In this document: positions 19,276 to 30,947 of the stretch, one piece after another
Position numbering within the stretch: position 1 is the stretch's first letter
How the letters are laid out: every line of letters begins with the position of its first letter
Source of the DNA: Cordia subcordata
Taxonomy: Eukaryota; Streptophyta; Magnoliopsida; Boraginales; Cordiaceae
DNA: 64,000 nt
Direction of reading: 5' to 3'
Assembly (NCBI GenBank): GCA_028554755.1
Contig: JAPTOF010000037.1
Coordinates: 322,431-386,430 of the forward strand
Position numbers and translations under genes: made by a program
The notes under the pieces: model-generated
Seen by the model: only the letters and a program-made list of their open reading frames with translations
Told to the model about the DNA's origin: nothing
Databases searched by the model: none

Positions 19276-22200
19276 TGATTTTGTGTGCATGGAACATTAG
19301 GGGTTTCAATTCCCCTAAAAAGCATAAAGAAATGAAGAACCTAATAAACAAGCATAGGCTTGATTGTTTTTGTGTTTTGGAGACCAAAGTGGACAATGAT
19401 ACTCTCATTGCTTCATATTTTAACACTTTGGGTTTTGCAAACTACATCGATGATAATTTGGTGGCAGAATTTGGGTTTTTTGGAAGCAACACATCAAGGC
19501 TACAATAATTGACACTATGGATCAAGGAATCCTTTTCCATTTGGAAATTCCATCCCAAGTTCCTATTTTTGTGGCTTTTGTGTATGGTAGGAATGATCCT
19601 TCAAGAAGACAGCACCTTTGGGCAAAAATTGAAAGTTGGAGTGTAAGGTGTTATAACGGGCCACTTTGTATTCTTGGAGACTTTAATGAGGTTCTGAATT
19701 GTGGAGATAGATCTTCCACCACCACCATTGCTCCAAGTGCGTTGGATTTCAAGAATTGCATTTCTCAAGCTAGACTCTCTGAGATTAAGACTATTGGGCC
19801 TCATTTCACTTGGACCAACCGAAGCTCCAAAGGCAATCTTATTGCAAGTAAGTTGGATAGAGCTCTTGTCAACACCTTTTGGATGGACCACTTGGATCAC
19901 TCTTCTCTCTTAGTGGATAGCCCAGGTATTTCAGACCATTGTCCTCTTGTGGTTCATACTTGCATCATCAAGCCTTCTTCACCAAAGCCTTTCAAGTTCT
20001 ACAATGCTTGGACAACTCATCCTCTTTTCTTGCATGAGGTGGAAAAACATTGGAATGCACGGGTTTTTGGCACTCCAATGTTCATTCTTTTCCAAAACAA
20101 AAGCACTCAAAAGAGTGCTCAAGGATTTTGACAAGAATTATTTCTCCTGCATCCCAAGTCAAGTTGAGGATCTTAAAAGAACCCTTTCGGATGTCCAACT
20201 TGCCATGCTGAATGGGTACCTTAATGAAGAGGCTCTTAACAAAGAAAAGGAGATTATGAGGAATATTGAAGAGCTTGAAGACACCTATAAAAGATGCTCC
20301 ACCAAAAGGCTCGCATACATTGGATTAAAGATGGAGATGCTAATACAAAGTTCTTCCACAATAAGTTTCGTGAAAGGAAAAACATAAACTCCATCTTTGC
20401 CATTAACGACAATGAGGAATCTCATCACTTCAAAGGAGGAGATAAAGGCTGAATTCATCTCCTACTTCAAAAATCTCTTTGGCACTCCTCACATTCAATT
20501 GCTAGTGTGGAGACCATCAAAAGCATTTTAGGAAAACCATTGAGGAAAGTTGCTTGGCAAAGCTTGCTGCTCCCATTACCTTTGAGGAAATCAAAACAAC
20601 TCTTTTCTCCATTAATCCAAACAAGAGCCCGGGCCGGATGGCTATACTTCACACTTCTACAAGATGGCTTGGGAGGTTGTTGGGGAAGATGTGCACAAAG
20701 CAATAAAGTCTTTTTTCCACTCCTCAAAGTTGCTCCAAGAGGTAAATGCTACTTATATTGCCCTTATTCCCAAAGTCCAAAACCCTTCTTGGGTAAAATA
20801 TTTTAGGCCTATTTCTTGCTGCAACACCATTTATAAATGCATATCCAAGATTCTTGCAAATAGGCTCAAAGAGTGTTTGCCTTCTATCATCTCTTGGAAT
20901 CAATCGGCTTTTATTAAAGGGAGGCTTATTAATGAGAATATTCTTGTTGCACATGATATCCTTAGAGGCTATTCAAGAACTCATATTTCTCCTCGTTGTG
21001 CACTCAAAGTTGATATCATGAAGGCTTTTGATTCACTCAATTGGAATTTTATTGAATGTACTCTTCATGCGTTTGGCTTCCCAAGTTTCTTTGTGAAATG
21101 GATCATGTCTTGTATCACATCAACAAGTTTCTCTGTGGCAATCAATGGAAGTTTAGAGGGTATTTTAAAGGAGCAAATGGGATAAGGCATGGGGATCCCC
21201 TCTCACCATACATTTTTGTTATTTGCATGGAAGTATTATCATGCATGCTCAACAAGTTGGAACAAGATCAAAAGTTTGGGTTTCATCCAAAATGTGCAAA
21301 GTTGAGGTTGAACCATCTTTGTTTTGCTGATGACCTTTTTATCTTTTGCAAAGGAAATATCAAATCAATTGAGTGCATTATGGATGTCTTGAGAACTTTT
21401 GCTCTCTCTCGGTCTTAAAGCAAACCCTTCCAAGAGTAATATTTTCTTTGGTGGTGTTCCTCATGAAACAAAGCTGGCCATTCTCTGCAAAATGAACTTC
21501 AAAGAAGGTAATCTTCCTATAAGATATTTGGGTGTTCCTCTTGTGTCAAGGAAGCTCCGTAGGGCAGATTGTTTACCTCTTTTGGAGAAAATCAATAGAA
21601 GGCTTGAAAGCTGGACCAATCATTGGCTTTCCTACATGGGTAGATTAACCCTTATCAAATCCACACTCTTGCAAATTTGTTCCTTTTGGGCTGGTGCATT
21701 TCTTCTTCCCAAAAGTATCATTCAAAAATTGAATCCAAATTTTGTGCTTTCCTTTGGAAGAATACTAGGGCTAAGATTGCATGGAAAGACATTTGTCTCC
21801 CTCTTGATGAAGGTGGACTTGGTATCCGGAAGATTGAAGACATCAACAACACTTTTCTCCTTAAATCCTTTTGGAGAATGTATACTTGTAGGGATTCTCT
21901 TTGGAGCAATTGGATGCAAATTAACTACATCAAGGACAAATCGATTTGGACTCTCACCACTTCTAAGGATGATAGTTGGGTTCTCAAAAAACTCCTCAAA
22001 ATTCGAAACTTTGAAAGAGCCCATATCTCTCATGTACTGCAATGGAAAGCACACGCACTTTTGGCATGACAAATGGCACACACATGGGGTACTTAGCAAT
22101 TTTTGGAGCAGCACTCTCAACAATCCACCATACTATGCTAAGGTGTGTGACATTTTCGTTTTTGGTAATTGGTTTTGGCCTATTCATCTCATGCATTTTG

Positions 22201-22843
22201 ATCCACCTTGCACCAATCTTGTGGAAGAAAATCTTGATGCTTTTACTTGAAACTTTCTCCAAATGGTGAATTCACTTTCTCGCACACTTGGGAGGAAATC
22301 AGAAGGAAGAAGAATAAAGTTGATTGGCACTATATTGTTTGGTTCAAAGGACATACACCAAGACATGCATTTTTTACTTGGCTTGCTATTCATGATCGAC
22401 TTTCCACAAAATTCAGATTGCTTTATTGGGGTAGAGAGCTGAATCCCACTTGCATTTTTTGCAACTTTGGATGTGAAACTAGAGACCATCTTTTCTTTAA
22501 TTGTTGTTTCACTAGAAGGATCTGGAGGAAAGGACTTCATCTTACCATGATCCAAGAAACTTTGATCGATTGGGGAGACATTATTGCTTTTATTTCACCT
22601 TTTGCACTCGAAGATAATCTTAAAGCTACTATCTTGAAGCACTTTTTGGAGGCTGCAATCTACTTCATTTGGATTGAGAGGAATCATCGTGAATTTCACA
22701 AGAGTTTCAAGACAGAGGAGCAAATCTTTTCATCCATCTTTAATCATGTTAGACTTAAATGCATTGTTGGAAAATATTTCACTACTTCTAGTTTGAATAG
22801 GAAAATTTGTAAATTGTGGGGGATGGAAGAAATCCTCCTTTGA
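19275..22843 (+). pseudogene. LINE ORF2 of epsilon, complete but heavily frameshifted
   Basis: All domains can be followed: EN N-terminus MILCAWNIRGFNSP with VLETK (19275-19508); ILGDFNEVL, FTWTNRS and SDHCPLV (19517-20131); RT from about 20330 (NKSPG, KVDIMKAFD); FADD at 21323-21334; thumb RYLGVPLVSRKLR (from 21399); and zf-RVT CIFCNFGCETRDH (22247-22843). The usual RQGDP box reads RHGDP (about 21183-21197, CAT for CAA). At least nine frame changes occur, near 19490, 20090, 20310, 20420, 20630, 21165, 21405, 21740, 22065 and 22240. Nearly all are single-base losses or gains against beta or delta, so either decay or poor base calling is possible. Confidence 0.88.
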
Positions 22844-22905
22844 TCAGTTTGTATTTGTAATTTTGTTTTCTTTCTTGAATGAAATTTCTTACTTTCCTCG
22901 CAAAA

Positions 22906-22917
22906 AATCCAAGTGAT
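22906..22917. repeat. Target-site duplication of epsilon, right copy
   Basis: AATCCAAGTGAT follows epsilon's A tail. The downstream GTTTTGTGATCAGCAACC is the expected continuation of alpha-2. Confidence 0.93.
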
Positions 22918-24184
22918 GTTTTGTGATCAGCAACCTAACTTCTTTTTGTTTATTAGGGGAATTGAGACCCCTAATGTTCCACGAGCAAAAATTCATAAGG
23001 AAGTAGGGGGGGATCATCAATCCCCGGATATTGATTTGCTTGTGAATTAGGGCTACTTCCTTCAACCTTATCCCCATTCCCCTCATGCTTAAGTTGATTT
23101 TGACCCTCATTTTCATTTCCATCAGCATGGTCAAGTATTCCAAAAGGATTAGAGTTGACATTATGGGAGCATGATGGATCAAGGTTAACCTTGGGACTTG
23201 AAGGCCGAATGCTGTCTTCCATAGCTTTGGTGACATTGTCGTTCTCAAGCGGCTCTTTACTTGGCTTTGGGTCCTTCAATGGACTTTGTTTCTTGCCCAC
23301 AACTTGCCATTCATTATGGATCTTTGGATTGTGCCTAGTGGAATGCATTTGGGGCTGCTTGCTGGAATGTAAATTAGTCTTCAAAGGGTAATTCCCTTCA
23401 ACATGCCTAACCATTTTGCAATGGGCGCACTTGCTTGGTTTCCATGCATATTCAACATCCACCCTTGCTCTTGAGCCATTTCGGAGTTTTGGGAAAATGA
23501 CATTTGGAAGGCTACCTTCCAAGTCAACTTCAACACAAATTCGAGCAAATTCAAGGTTCCTTCTTGAGTCGGTAAGAGCATCCATTTGGATTGGGTTACC
23601 AATGAATGAAGCAACATAACCAAGTCCTCTTTTGGAGTAGAGGCTCATTGGAACGTTCCAAAGTTTCACCCATATGGGAACTTTATTGCTGGCCACATTG
23701 ATGAATTCAAGATTAGGTTCCCATTTCCTCAACAAAAGTGGTCGATGATTAACATGCCATAGTTGTTGGAGGACTTTTTGACAAAATTCCTCTTTCTCAA
23801 ATTTGAAAACAAAAAGGCCCTTTCCTTTGGTGTGAATATCAATTTTGCCAAATTTCTTCCATGCAAACTCAACCATGTTTCTAATGAGGAAGAATCATGG
23901 GGGCGCACCTAAGAATTGTCCCACAAGACAATGTGACCAAAAACAATCTCCTTCATCATAAAGATCTTCTGGGGGGTCAGCAACCTCTCTTTTCCCATCA
24001 ACAATGTTAAACTCATGCATTTCATCAAATTTGAGATTGGTAGCCATATGTTCAGCAAAAACACCTCCCCAATCAAGAGTAGGGGAATTTGTGGAGGGTT
24101 CATACCTTAGTTTAGGTGCCTTTGGGATTTCCCTTGCTTTTGGTGGTTGGGAGCCCTTGCTTTTTGTTGGAGCACGTTGGCTTT
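22918..24184 (-). mobile_element. LINE copy alpha-2, 5' part (ORF1 and ORF2 start)
   Basis: This continues alpha-2 beyond epsilon, with the ORF2 start codons and then ORF1. Homology with alpha-1 ends at 24184 (alpha-1 position about 834), followed by a 21-bp filler and the tandem array. The first 0.8 kb of the element is therefore missing, either by 5' truncation or by the rearrangement that created the array border. Confidence 0.9.
22993..24184 (-). pseudogene. LINE ORF1 of alpha-2, 5' truncated, zinc knuckle damaged
   Basis: The central and C-terminal ORF1 is readable at 23876-22971: the DUF4283-like core (VEFAWKKFGKIDIHTKGKG), WEPNLEFINVASNKVPIWVKLWNVP, then a knuckle reading CAHCKMVRHVEGNY. 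The fourth ligand Cys of alpha-1 is Tyr here and the Gly before His is Arg; both fit G-to-A changes. A seven-C tract before the stop (eight in alpha-1) removes the normal TGA, so the frame runs on past the ORF2 ATG at 22996-22994. Upstream, a frame break near 23880-23905 (FFLIRNM/HGGAPKNCP) separates the VADPPEDLYDEG segment. Confidence 0.87.
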
Positions 24185-24741
24185 ATGATCTTTCGGGGGG
24201 TCAGCGAAAAAGAAAGATTGAATGGCACAATGCTGTTTGGTTTAAAAACCACACACCAAAGCATGCTTTTATCACTTGGACTGCAATGCATGATAGGCTC
24301 ACAACAAAATTCAGAATGCTCACTTGGGGTATTGAAATCAACTCCAATTGCATATTTTGCAACTTTGCTTGCGAAACAAGGGACCATCTTTTCTTCCATT
24401 GTAGCTTTACAAGAAGAATTTGGCAAAGAGGGCTGGAGTTAACATGCATAAAAGATCCACCGACATCATGGAATGAAATCCTCACTTTCTTTACTCCATA
24501 CGTTCTTGAAGGCAATCTCAAAGCTACACTCATCAAGCATTTCTTTGGAGCAACAATTTATTTCATTTGGCTGGAAAGGAACAGTAGACAATTCAGCAAC
24601 GGAGCAAAAACGGAAGAGCAAATCTTTTCATCCATCTTCAACCATGTTCGAATTAAATGTTCAATTGGAAAGCTTTTCACTTCTTCTTGTATCAACAAAA
24701 TCATTTGTAAGAATTGGGGAATCGAGGCTATATTAGAATGA
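24004..24741 (+). pseudogene. Accidental fusion ORF across the array's left border
   Basis: A 245-codon frame starts in antisense alpha-2 ORF1 sequence (MLNSCISSNLRLVAICSAK), passes through the 21-bp filler and continues in frame into the genuine ORF2 C-terminus of unit 1 (KRKIEWHNAVWFKNHTPKH onward). Only the last 180 or so codons are LINE protein sequence, with the zf-RVT CxxC/HxxxxC ligands. It has no RT core and no native start. I regard it as an incidental product of the rearrangement. Confidence 0.75.
24185..24205. other. Junction filler between alpha-2 and the tandem array
   Basis: GATCTTTCGGGGGGTCAGC (24187-24205) is the exact reverse complement of alpha-1 positions 1036-1054 and differs from alpha-2's own version (near 23963) by two bases. 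It is inserted between alpha-2 ORF1 and the middle of array unit 1, sharing AGC with the array side. This is a typical scar of illegitimate or template-switching repair. Confidence 0.75.
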
Positions 24742-24821
24742 GCTTCCCCTTCTTTTGATTCTCATGTACATCTTTTGTAATTAATATAGTGCATTCACTT
24801 TTCGCGCAAAAAAAAAAAAAA
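24203..24821 (+). repeat. Array unit 1 (partial, 3' part only)
   Basis: The unit enters at GCGAAAAAGAAAG, the region before zf-RVT, and runs to the ORF2 stop at 24739-24741 and a 14-A tract (24808-24821). The C-terminal frame is intact (CIFCNFACETRDHLFFHC) and has FKNHTPKHAF, as in units 2, 6 and 9. One private change gives LTFFTPYV where other units read LAFFTPYV. Confidence 0.93.
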
Positions 24822-25118
24822 GAATGGAAGCCAGCTAGAAGGAAGAACATTGCAAGAAGAAAAGAGGGTGTTGCATCTACCACTTTACCCTTAAGCACTC
24901 GGCCACCCTTCCCAAAGGATGGTAAGCCCTCAAATTCTCTTACACGCATGGCTCACACAAATAACTTTGTAATCCTTGATGGGAATTTTGAATTAGAAGA
25001 AGGTGAATTTGCCAATATGGGAAGAGAAAGTGTTCAAAACAATCAAGCACTTTTGCAAAATCAGCAAGGCACAATGGATTTGCAGCTTTTGACTCCAACA
25101 CCCTATTCTTCCCAATGA
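24789..25118 (+). pseudogene. Junction ORF of unit 2: 3' UTR, poly(A), ORF1 tail
   Basis: The frame begins at an ATG in unit 1's 3' UTR (MHSLFAQ), is read through the poly(A) as Lys codons and enters the ORF1 tail in frame (EWKPARRKNIARRKEGVAST ... NNFVILDGNFELEEGEF ... LTPTPYSSQ). The EWKPARRK segment corresponds to EWQPVSKK, just after the zinc knuckle in delta. It contains no nucleic-acid-binding domain. Here the ORF1 stop is native and overlaps the ORF2 ATG. Confidence 0.75.
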
Positions 25119-27885
25119 TTTTTTGTTCTTGGAACATCAGGGGATTCAATTCCCCAAACAAACATGATGACGTAAAAACTTTTGATTAATAAGCATAAAT
25201 TGGACATCTTGTGCTTTTTGGAAACAAAGTTAGTTAACTTGGATAGCACTCTTGCCATTGGCTCTTCCTTCAATAAAATGGGTTTTGAGAATTATGTGGA
25301 TGAAAAGATTAGGAGTCGGCTTGGCTCTTTTGGAAGCATGATATTAACGTGAAGGTGATTGACTCATTTGATCAAGGCATCCTTTGCTTCTTCAAAAACT
25401 TAAATCACTCATTCCTTGTGGCCTTCATCTATGGGAGGAATGATACAAATCAAAGAAACAAGCTTTGGAAGAAGATTTGTCTCTGGAGTACTTGGTGTGA
25501 AGATGGATGTTTTTGCTTAATTGCGGACTTTAATGAGGTACTTCATGAAAGGGATGGGTTTAACTCATCCACACTCCTAGTAGTGCTTGGAACTTTAAAA
25601 ATGCATTGCAAATTCAAATATGCATAAAATCAAAGCACTAAGGCCACATTATACTTGGACAAGCCAAGCTCTAGCTCTCTTTTCTTGGCAAGCAGACTTA
25701 ACAGAGCATCGGGGAACGACTGTTGGATGAATGCTATGAAGGATACTTTCTTATTGGTGGACACTCCGAGGATTTCCGACCATTGCCCACTTATCATGTT
25801 CTCAAATAAGATATGGAACTCCACTCCAAAACCTTTCAAATTCGACAATATTTCATCCTCTCATCATGACTTTTTGCCTTTCGTTCAAAAACATTAGAGT
25901 GCACGGGTTTTTGGCACTCCAATGTATATTCTTTTTCAAAAGCAAAGAATCCTCAAGAAGGCTCTTAAAGAGTTCGACAAGAAGTTTTTTGGCAATATTC
26001 CACACAATATTGGTAAGCTTAGAAGCAAACTTGAGGACATTCAAAATGCCATTCTCAATGGTGATCATAAAACAACTTTGATTTAGAGCAAAAAAACACT
26101 CACTCTACATATTAAAGAACTTGAGGCCATTTTTTTTTGCGAGTTAAGAAAGTTTTTATTTCAACGCAATTTTGGTACATCCAAATGTTACCCCTCAAAC
26201 CTAATCAAATGCAAACAATACAAAGAAAAGCACAAAGTTTGAGGGGTAGAGCAAAAGAAAAAGGGGGTTACAACCCATTACAAATGAATTTTCCTAGCAT
26301 AAAAGAAGTGACAACTTGAAGTCAATTGATTGCATCATGAAGACATTAGAGAAATTCTATGAGTTCTCGGGTCTCAAAGTAAATTGCAACAAAAGTGATG
26401 TTTTTCTTGGAGGCATGTCCCAAGAGGTTAAGAAGCTTATCCTTGAAAAACTTGGTTTCAAAGAGGGGTTACTTCCAATTAGATACCTTGGAGTTCCATT
26501 GGTAACTAGGAAGCTTCGCAAAGGAGATTGTGGGCCACTTTTACAGAAAATCGATAGAAGAATTGAGCATTGGACTACTAAAAGTCTCTCATATGCTGGA
26601 AGAGTATTGCCCATTAAGTCAACACTCGCACAAATTTGTGCATTTTGGGCAAGTTCACTTCTTCTTCCGAAGGGCATCATCAAAGAAATTGAGTCAAAGT
26701 TTTGTGCATTTCTTTGGAGAGATACGGGAGCAAAAATTGCATGGAGCAATGTTTGTGTTCCATTGGATGAAGGAGGATTGGGAATTAGATCTTTGGAAGA
26801 CATCAACAATACTTTCTTCACAAAAATTTAAATGAGAATGTATGCTTTTCGTGAATCTCTTTGGAGCAAATGGGTTCATTCAAACTACATTAAGAATGAA
26901 TCAATTTGGACAATCTCTTGCCCAAATGACTCAAGCTGGATCTTAAAGAAGCTTCTCAATTGCCGAGCTTCAACTAGAAGTCATATTTCACATATTCTTG
27001 GAGATGGGAGAGACGCACACTTTTGGCTTGATAAATGGCATGACAATGGTACTCTCCTTGAACATTGGAATGGCACTTTCAACCATCCACCACCTCATGC
27101 AAAGGCACAAGAAATCTTCTCAAATGGCTCTTGGAATTGGCCAATTCAGCTTATGCATATCCCCATCCCAAACGCTGCCACCGTTGAAAATAGGTTGGAT
27201 TCTTACTCTTGGAGTCGCTCAAATGATGGGAAATTCTCTTTTAAGCATACTTGGGAGCACTTGCGTGAGCGAAAAAGAAAGATTGAATGGCACAATGCTG
27301 TTTGGTTTAAAAACCACACACCAAAGCATGCTTTTATCACTTGGACTGCAATGCATGATAGGCTCACAACAAAATTCAGAATGCTCACTTGGGGTATTGA
27401 AATCAACTCCAATTGCATATTTTGCAACTTTGCTTGCGAAACAAGGGACCATCTTTTCTTCCATTGTAGCTTTACAAGAAGAATTTGGCAAAGAGGGCTG
27501 GAGTTAACATGCATAAAAGATCCACCGACATCATGGAATGAAATCCTCGCTTTCTTTACTCCATACGTTCTTGAAGGCAATCTCAAAGCTACACTCATCA
27601 AGCATTTCTTTGGAGCAACAATTTATTTCATTTGGCTGGAAAGGAACAGTAGACAATTCAGCAACGGAGCAAAAACGGAAGAGCAAATCTTTTCATCCAT
27701 CTTCAACCATGTTCGAATTAAATGTTCAATTGGAAAGCTTTTCACTTCTTCTTGTATCAACAAAATCATTTGTAAGAATTGGGGAATCGAGGCTATATTA
27801 GAATGAGCTTCCCCTTCTTTTGATTCTCATGTACATCTTTTGTAATTAATATAGTGCATTCACTTTTCGCGCAAAAAAAAAAAAA
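24822..27885 (+). repeat. Array unit 2 (3064 bp), least degraded
   Basis: This is the longest unit and appears closest to the ancestral state. It keeps ACTCCAACACCC before the ORF2 start, so ORF1 ends at TGA 25116-25118 overlapping ATG 25115. It also has six T after ATGA, the SDHCPL box (CTCCGAGGATTTCC) and the GGGGAACGACTG allele. A fifth A at about 25174 shifts the EN frame. The antisense insert starts at 26130. The tail is 13 A. Confidence 0.95.
26309..27806 (+). pseudogene. ORF2 C-terminal half of unit 2 (RT thumb to zf-RVT), one stop
   Basis: The frame resumes just after the deleted catalytic core (LKSIDCIMKTLEKFYEFSGLKVN, following FADD in other LINEs). It passes RYLGVPLVTRKLRKGD, SLSYAGRVLPIKSTL and DEGGLGIRSLEDINNTF to a single in-frame TAA at 26829-26831, then continues in the same frame to 27806 with zf-RVT CIFCNFACETRDHLFFHC. 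The TAA comes from TTTAAATGAG replacing the TTTTTTGG seen in other units. Without FADD and the upstream Asp it cannot polymerise. It is the most continuous copy of this part in the array. Confidence 0.85.
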
Positions 27886-30800
27886 GAGAATGGAAGCCAG
27901 CTAGAAGGAAGAACATTGCAAGAAGAAAAGAGGATGTTGCATCTACCTCTTTACCCTTAAGCACTCGGCCACCCTTCCCAAAGGATGGTAAGCCCTCAAA
28001 TTCTCTTACACGCATGGCTCACACAAATAACTTTGTAATCCTTGATGGGAATTTTGAATTAGAAGAAGGTGAATTTGCCAATATGGGAAAGGAAAGTGTT
28101 CAAAACAATCAAGCACTTTTGCAAAATCAGCAAGGCACAATGGATTTGCAGCTTTTGACTCAACACCTATTCTTCCCAATGATTTTTGTTCTTGGAACAT
28201 CAGGGGATTCAATTCCCCAAACAAACATGATGACGTAAAACTTTTGATTAATAAGCATAAATTGGACATCTTGTGCTTTTTGGAAACAAAGTTAGTTAAC
28301 TTGGATAGCACTCTTGCCATTGGCTCTTCCTTCAATAAAATGGGTTTTGAGAATTATGTGGATGAAAAGATTAGAGGTCGGCTTGGCTCTTTTGGAAGCA
28401 TGATATTAACGTGAAGGTGATTGACTCATTTGATCAAGGCATCCTTTGCTTCTTCAAAAACTTAAATCACTCATTCCTTGTGGCCTTCATCTATGGGAGG
28501 AATGATACAAATCAAAGAAACAAGCTTTGGAAGAAGATTTGTCTCTGGAGTACTTGGTGTGAAGATGGATGTTTTTGCTTAATTGCGGACTTTAATGAGG
28601 TACTTCATGAAAGGGATGGGTTTAACTCATCCACACTCCCTAGTAGTGCTTGGAAATTTAAAAAATTAATTTAAAATTCAAATATTAATAAAATCAAAGC
28701 ACTAAGGCCACATTATACTTGTACAAGCCGAAGCACTAGCTCTATTTTCTTGGCAAGCGGACTTATGAGCATCGAGAGCATCGTTGGATGAATGCTATGA
28801 AGGATACTTTCTTATTGGTGGACACTCCGAGGATTTCCGACCATTGCCCACTTATCATGTTCTCAAATAAGATATGGAACTCCACTCCAAAACCTTTCAA
28901 ATTCGACAATATTTCATCCTCTCATCATGACTTTTTGCCTTTCGTTCAAAAACATTAGAGTGCACGGGTTTTGGCACTCCAATGTATATTCTTTTTCAAA
29001 AGCAAAGAATCCTCAAGAAGGCTCTCAAAGAGTTCGACAAGAAGTTTTTTGGCAATATTCCACACAATATTGGTAAGCTTAGAAGCAAACTTGAGGACAT
29101 TCAAAATGCCATTCTCAATGGTGATCATAAAACAACTTTGATTTAGAGCAAAAAAACACTCACTCTACATATTAAAGAACTTGAGGCCATTTTTTTTTGC
29201 GAGTTAAGAAAGTTTTTATTTCAACGCAATTTTGGTACATCCAAATGTTACCCCTCAAACCCAATCAAATGCAAACAATACAAAGAAAAGCACAAAGTTT
29301 GATGGTTTTAGCAAAAGATAAAGGGGGTTACAACCCATTACAAATGAATTTTCCTAGCATAAAAGAAGTGACAACTTGAAGTCAATTGATTGCATCATGA
29401 AGACATTAGAGAAATTCTATGAGTTCTCGGGTCTCAAAGTAAATTGCAACAAAAGTGATGTTTTTCTTGGAGGCATATCCCAAGAGGTTAAGAAGCTTAT
29501 CCTTGAAAAACTTGGTTTCAAAGAGGGGTTACTTCCAATTAGATACCTTGGAGTTCCATTGGTAACTAGGAAGCTTCTCAAAGGAGATTGTGGGCCACTT
29601 TTACAGAAAATCGATAGAAGAATTGAGCATTGGACCACTAAAAGTCTCTCATATGCTGGAAGAGTATTGCTCATTAAGTCAACACTCACACAAATTTGTG
29701 CATTTTGGGCAAGTTCACTTCTTCTTCCGAAGGGCATCATCAAAGAAATTGAGTCAAAGTTTTGTGCATTTCTTTGGAGAGATAAGGTAGCAAAAATTTC
29801 ATAGAGCAATGTTTGTGTTCCATTGGATGAAGGAGGATTGTGAATTAGATCTTTGTAAGACATCAACAATACTTTCTTCAAATTTTTTTTTTGGAGAATG
29901 TATGCTTTTCGTGAATCTCTTTGGAGCAAATGGGTTCATTCAAACTACATTAAGAATGAATCAATTTGGACAATCTCTTGCCCAAATGACTCAAGCTGGA
30001 TCTTAAAGAAGCTTCTCAATTGCCGAGCTTCAACTAGAAGTCATATTTCACATATTCTTGGAGATGGGAGAGACGCACACTTTTGGCTTGATAAATGGCA
30101 TGACAATGGTACTCTCCTTGAACATTGGAATGGCACTTTCAACCATCCACCACCTCATGCAAAGGCACAAGAAATCTTCTCAAATGGCTCTTGGAATTGG
30201 CCAATTCAGCTTATGCATATCCCCATCCCAAACGCTGCCACCGTTGAAAATAGGTTGGATTCTTACTCTTGGAGTCGCTCAAATGATGGGAAACTCTCTT
30301 TTAAGCATACTTGGGAGCACTTGCGTAAGCGAAAAAGAAAGATTGAATGGCACAATGCTGTTTGGTTTAAAACCACACACCAAAGCATGCTTTTATCACT
30401 TGGACTGCAATGCATGATAGGCTCACAACAAAATTCAGAATGCTCACTTGGGGTATTGAAATCAACTCCAATTGCATATTTTGCAACTTTGCTTGCGAAA
30501 CAAGGGACCATCTTTTCTTCCATTGTAGCTTTACAAGAAGAATTTGGCAAAGAGGGCTGGAGTTAACATGCATAAAAGATCCACCGACATCATGGAATGA
30601 AATCCTCGCTTTCTTTACTCCATACGTTCTTGAAGGCAATCTCAAAGCTACACTCATCAAGCATTTCTTTGGAGCAACAATTTATTTCATTTGGCTGGAA
30701 AGGAACAGTAGACAATTCAGCACCGGAGCAAAAACGGAAGAGCAAATCTTTTCATCCATCTTCAACCATGTTCGAATTAAATGTTCAATTGGAAAGCTTT

Positions 30801-30947
30801 TCACTTCTTATTTTATCAACAAAATAATTTGTAAGTATTTGGTAATTGAGTCTATTTTAGAATGTGCTTCCCGTTTTTTTGATTCTCTTTTTAATCTTTT
30901 TTAATTAATATAGTGCATTCACTTTTCGCGCAAAAAAAAAAAAAAAA
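27886..30947 (+). repeat. Array unit 3 (3062 bp)
   Basis: It keeps the ancestral CTCCGAGG (SDH) sequence but has five T at the ORF2 start, which throws EN out of frame. Substitution patches occur at about 28650-28750 (T/A-rich changes around TTTAAAAAATTAATTTAA), 29775-29895 (GATAAGGTAGC, several premature stops) and 30800-30905. One A is missing at about 30371, so the C-terminus is split into 29898-30566 and 30410-30904. The antisense insert starts at 29190. The tail is 16 A. Confidence 0.94.

Larger units (their letters stand above)
17110..22905 (+). mobile_element. LINE copy epsilon, full length (about 5.8 kb), inserted in alpha-2
   Basis: This is a complete element: 5' UTR 17110-17284, ORF1, ORF2, a 3' UTR, the terminal box TTACTTTCCTCGC and a short A tail (22902 to about 22905). 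A perfect 12-bp target-site duplication flanks it. Removing one TSD copy and the element rejoins alpha-2 endonuclease codons exactly as they read in alpha-1 at 2080-2117, which proves the insertion is younger than alpha-2. Both ORFs are nevertheless broken by many one-base indels, mostly in short homopolymers, which is surprising for the youngest insertion of the nest. Confidence 0.95.

Noticed and set aside
19275..22843. Programmed ribosomal frameshifting as the cause of broken ORF2 frames
   Set aside because: Breaks are numerous and at different places in each copy, and most relatives read through the same sites in frame, so decay or sequencing indels are simpler.
1..24184. Alpha-1/alpha-2 as long terminal or inverted repeats of one large element
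   Set aside because: Each carries its own poly(A)-type 3' end and full LINE gene order, and they are independent LINE copies in opposite orientation. No transposase, integrase or protease is present.
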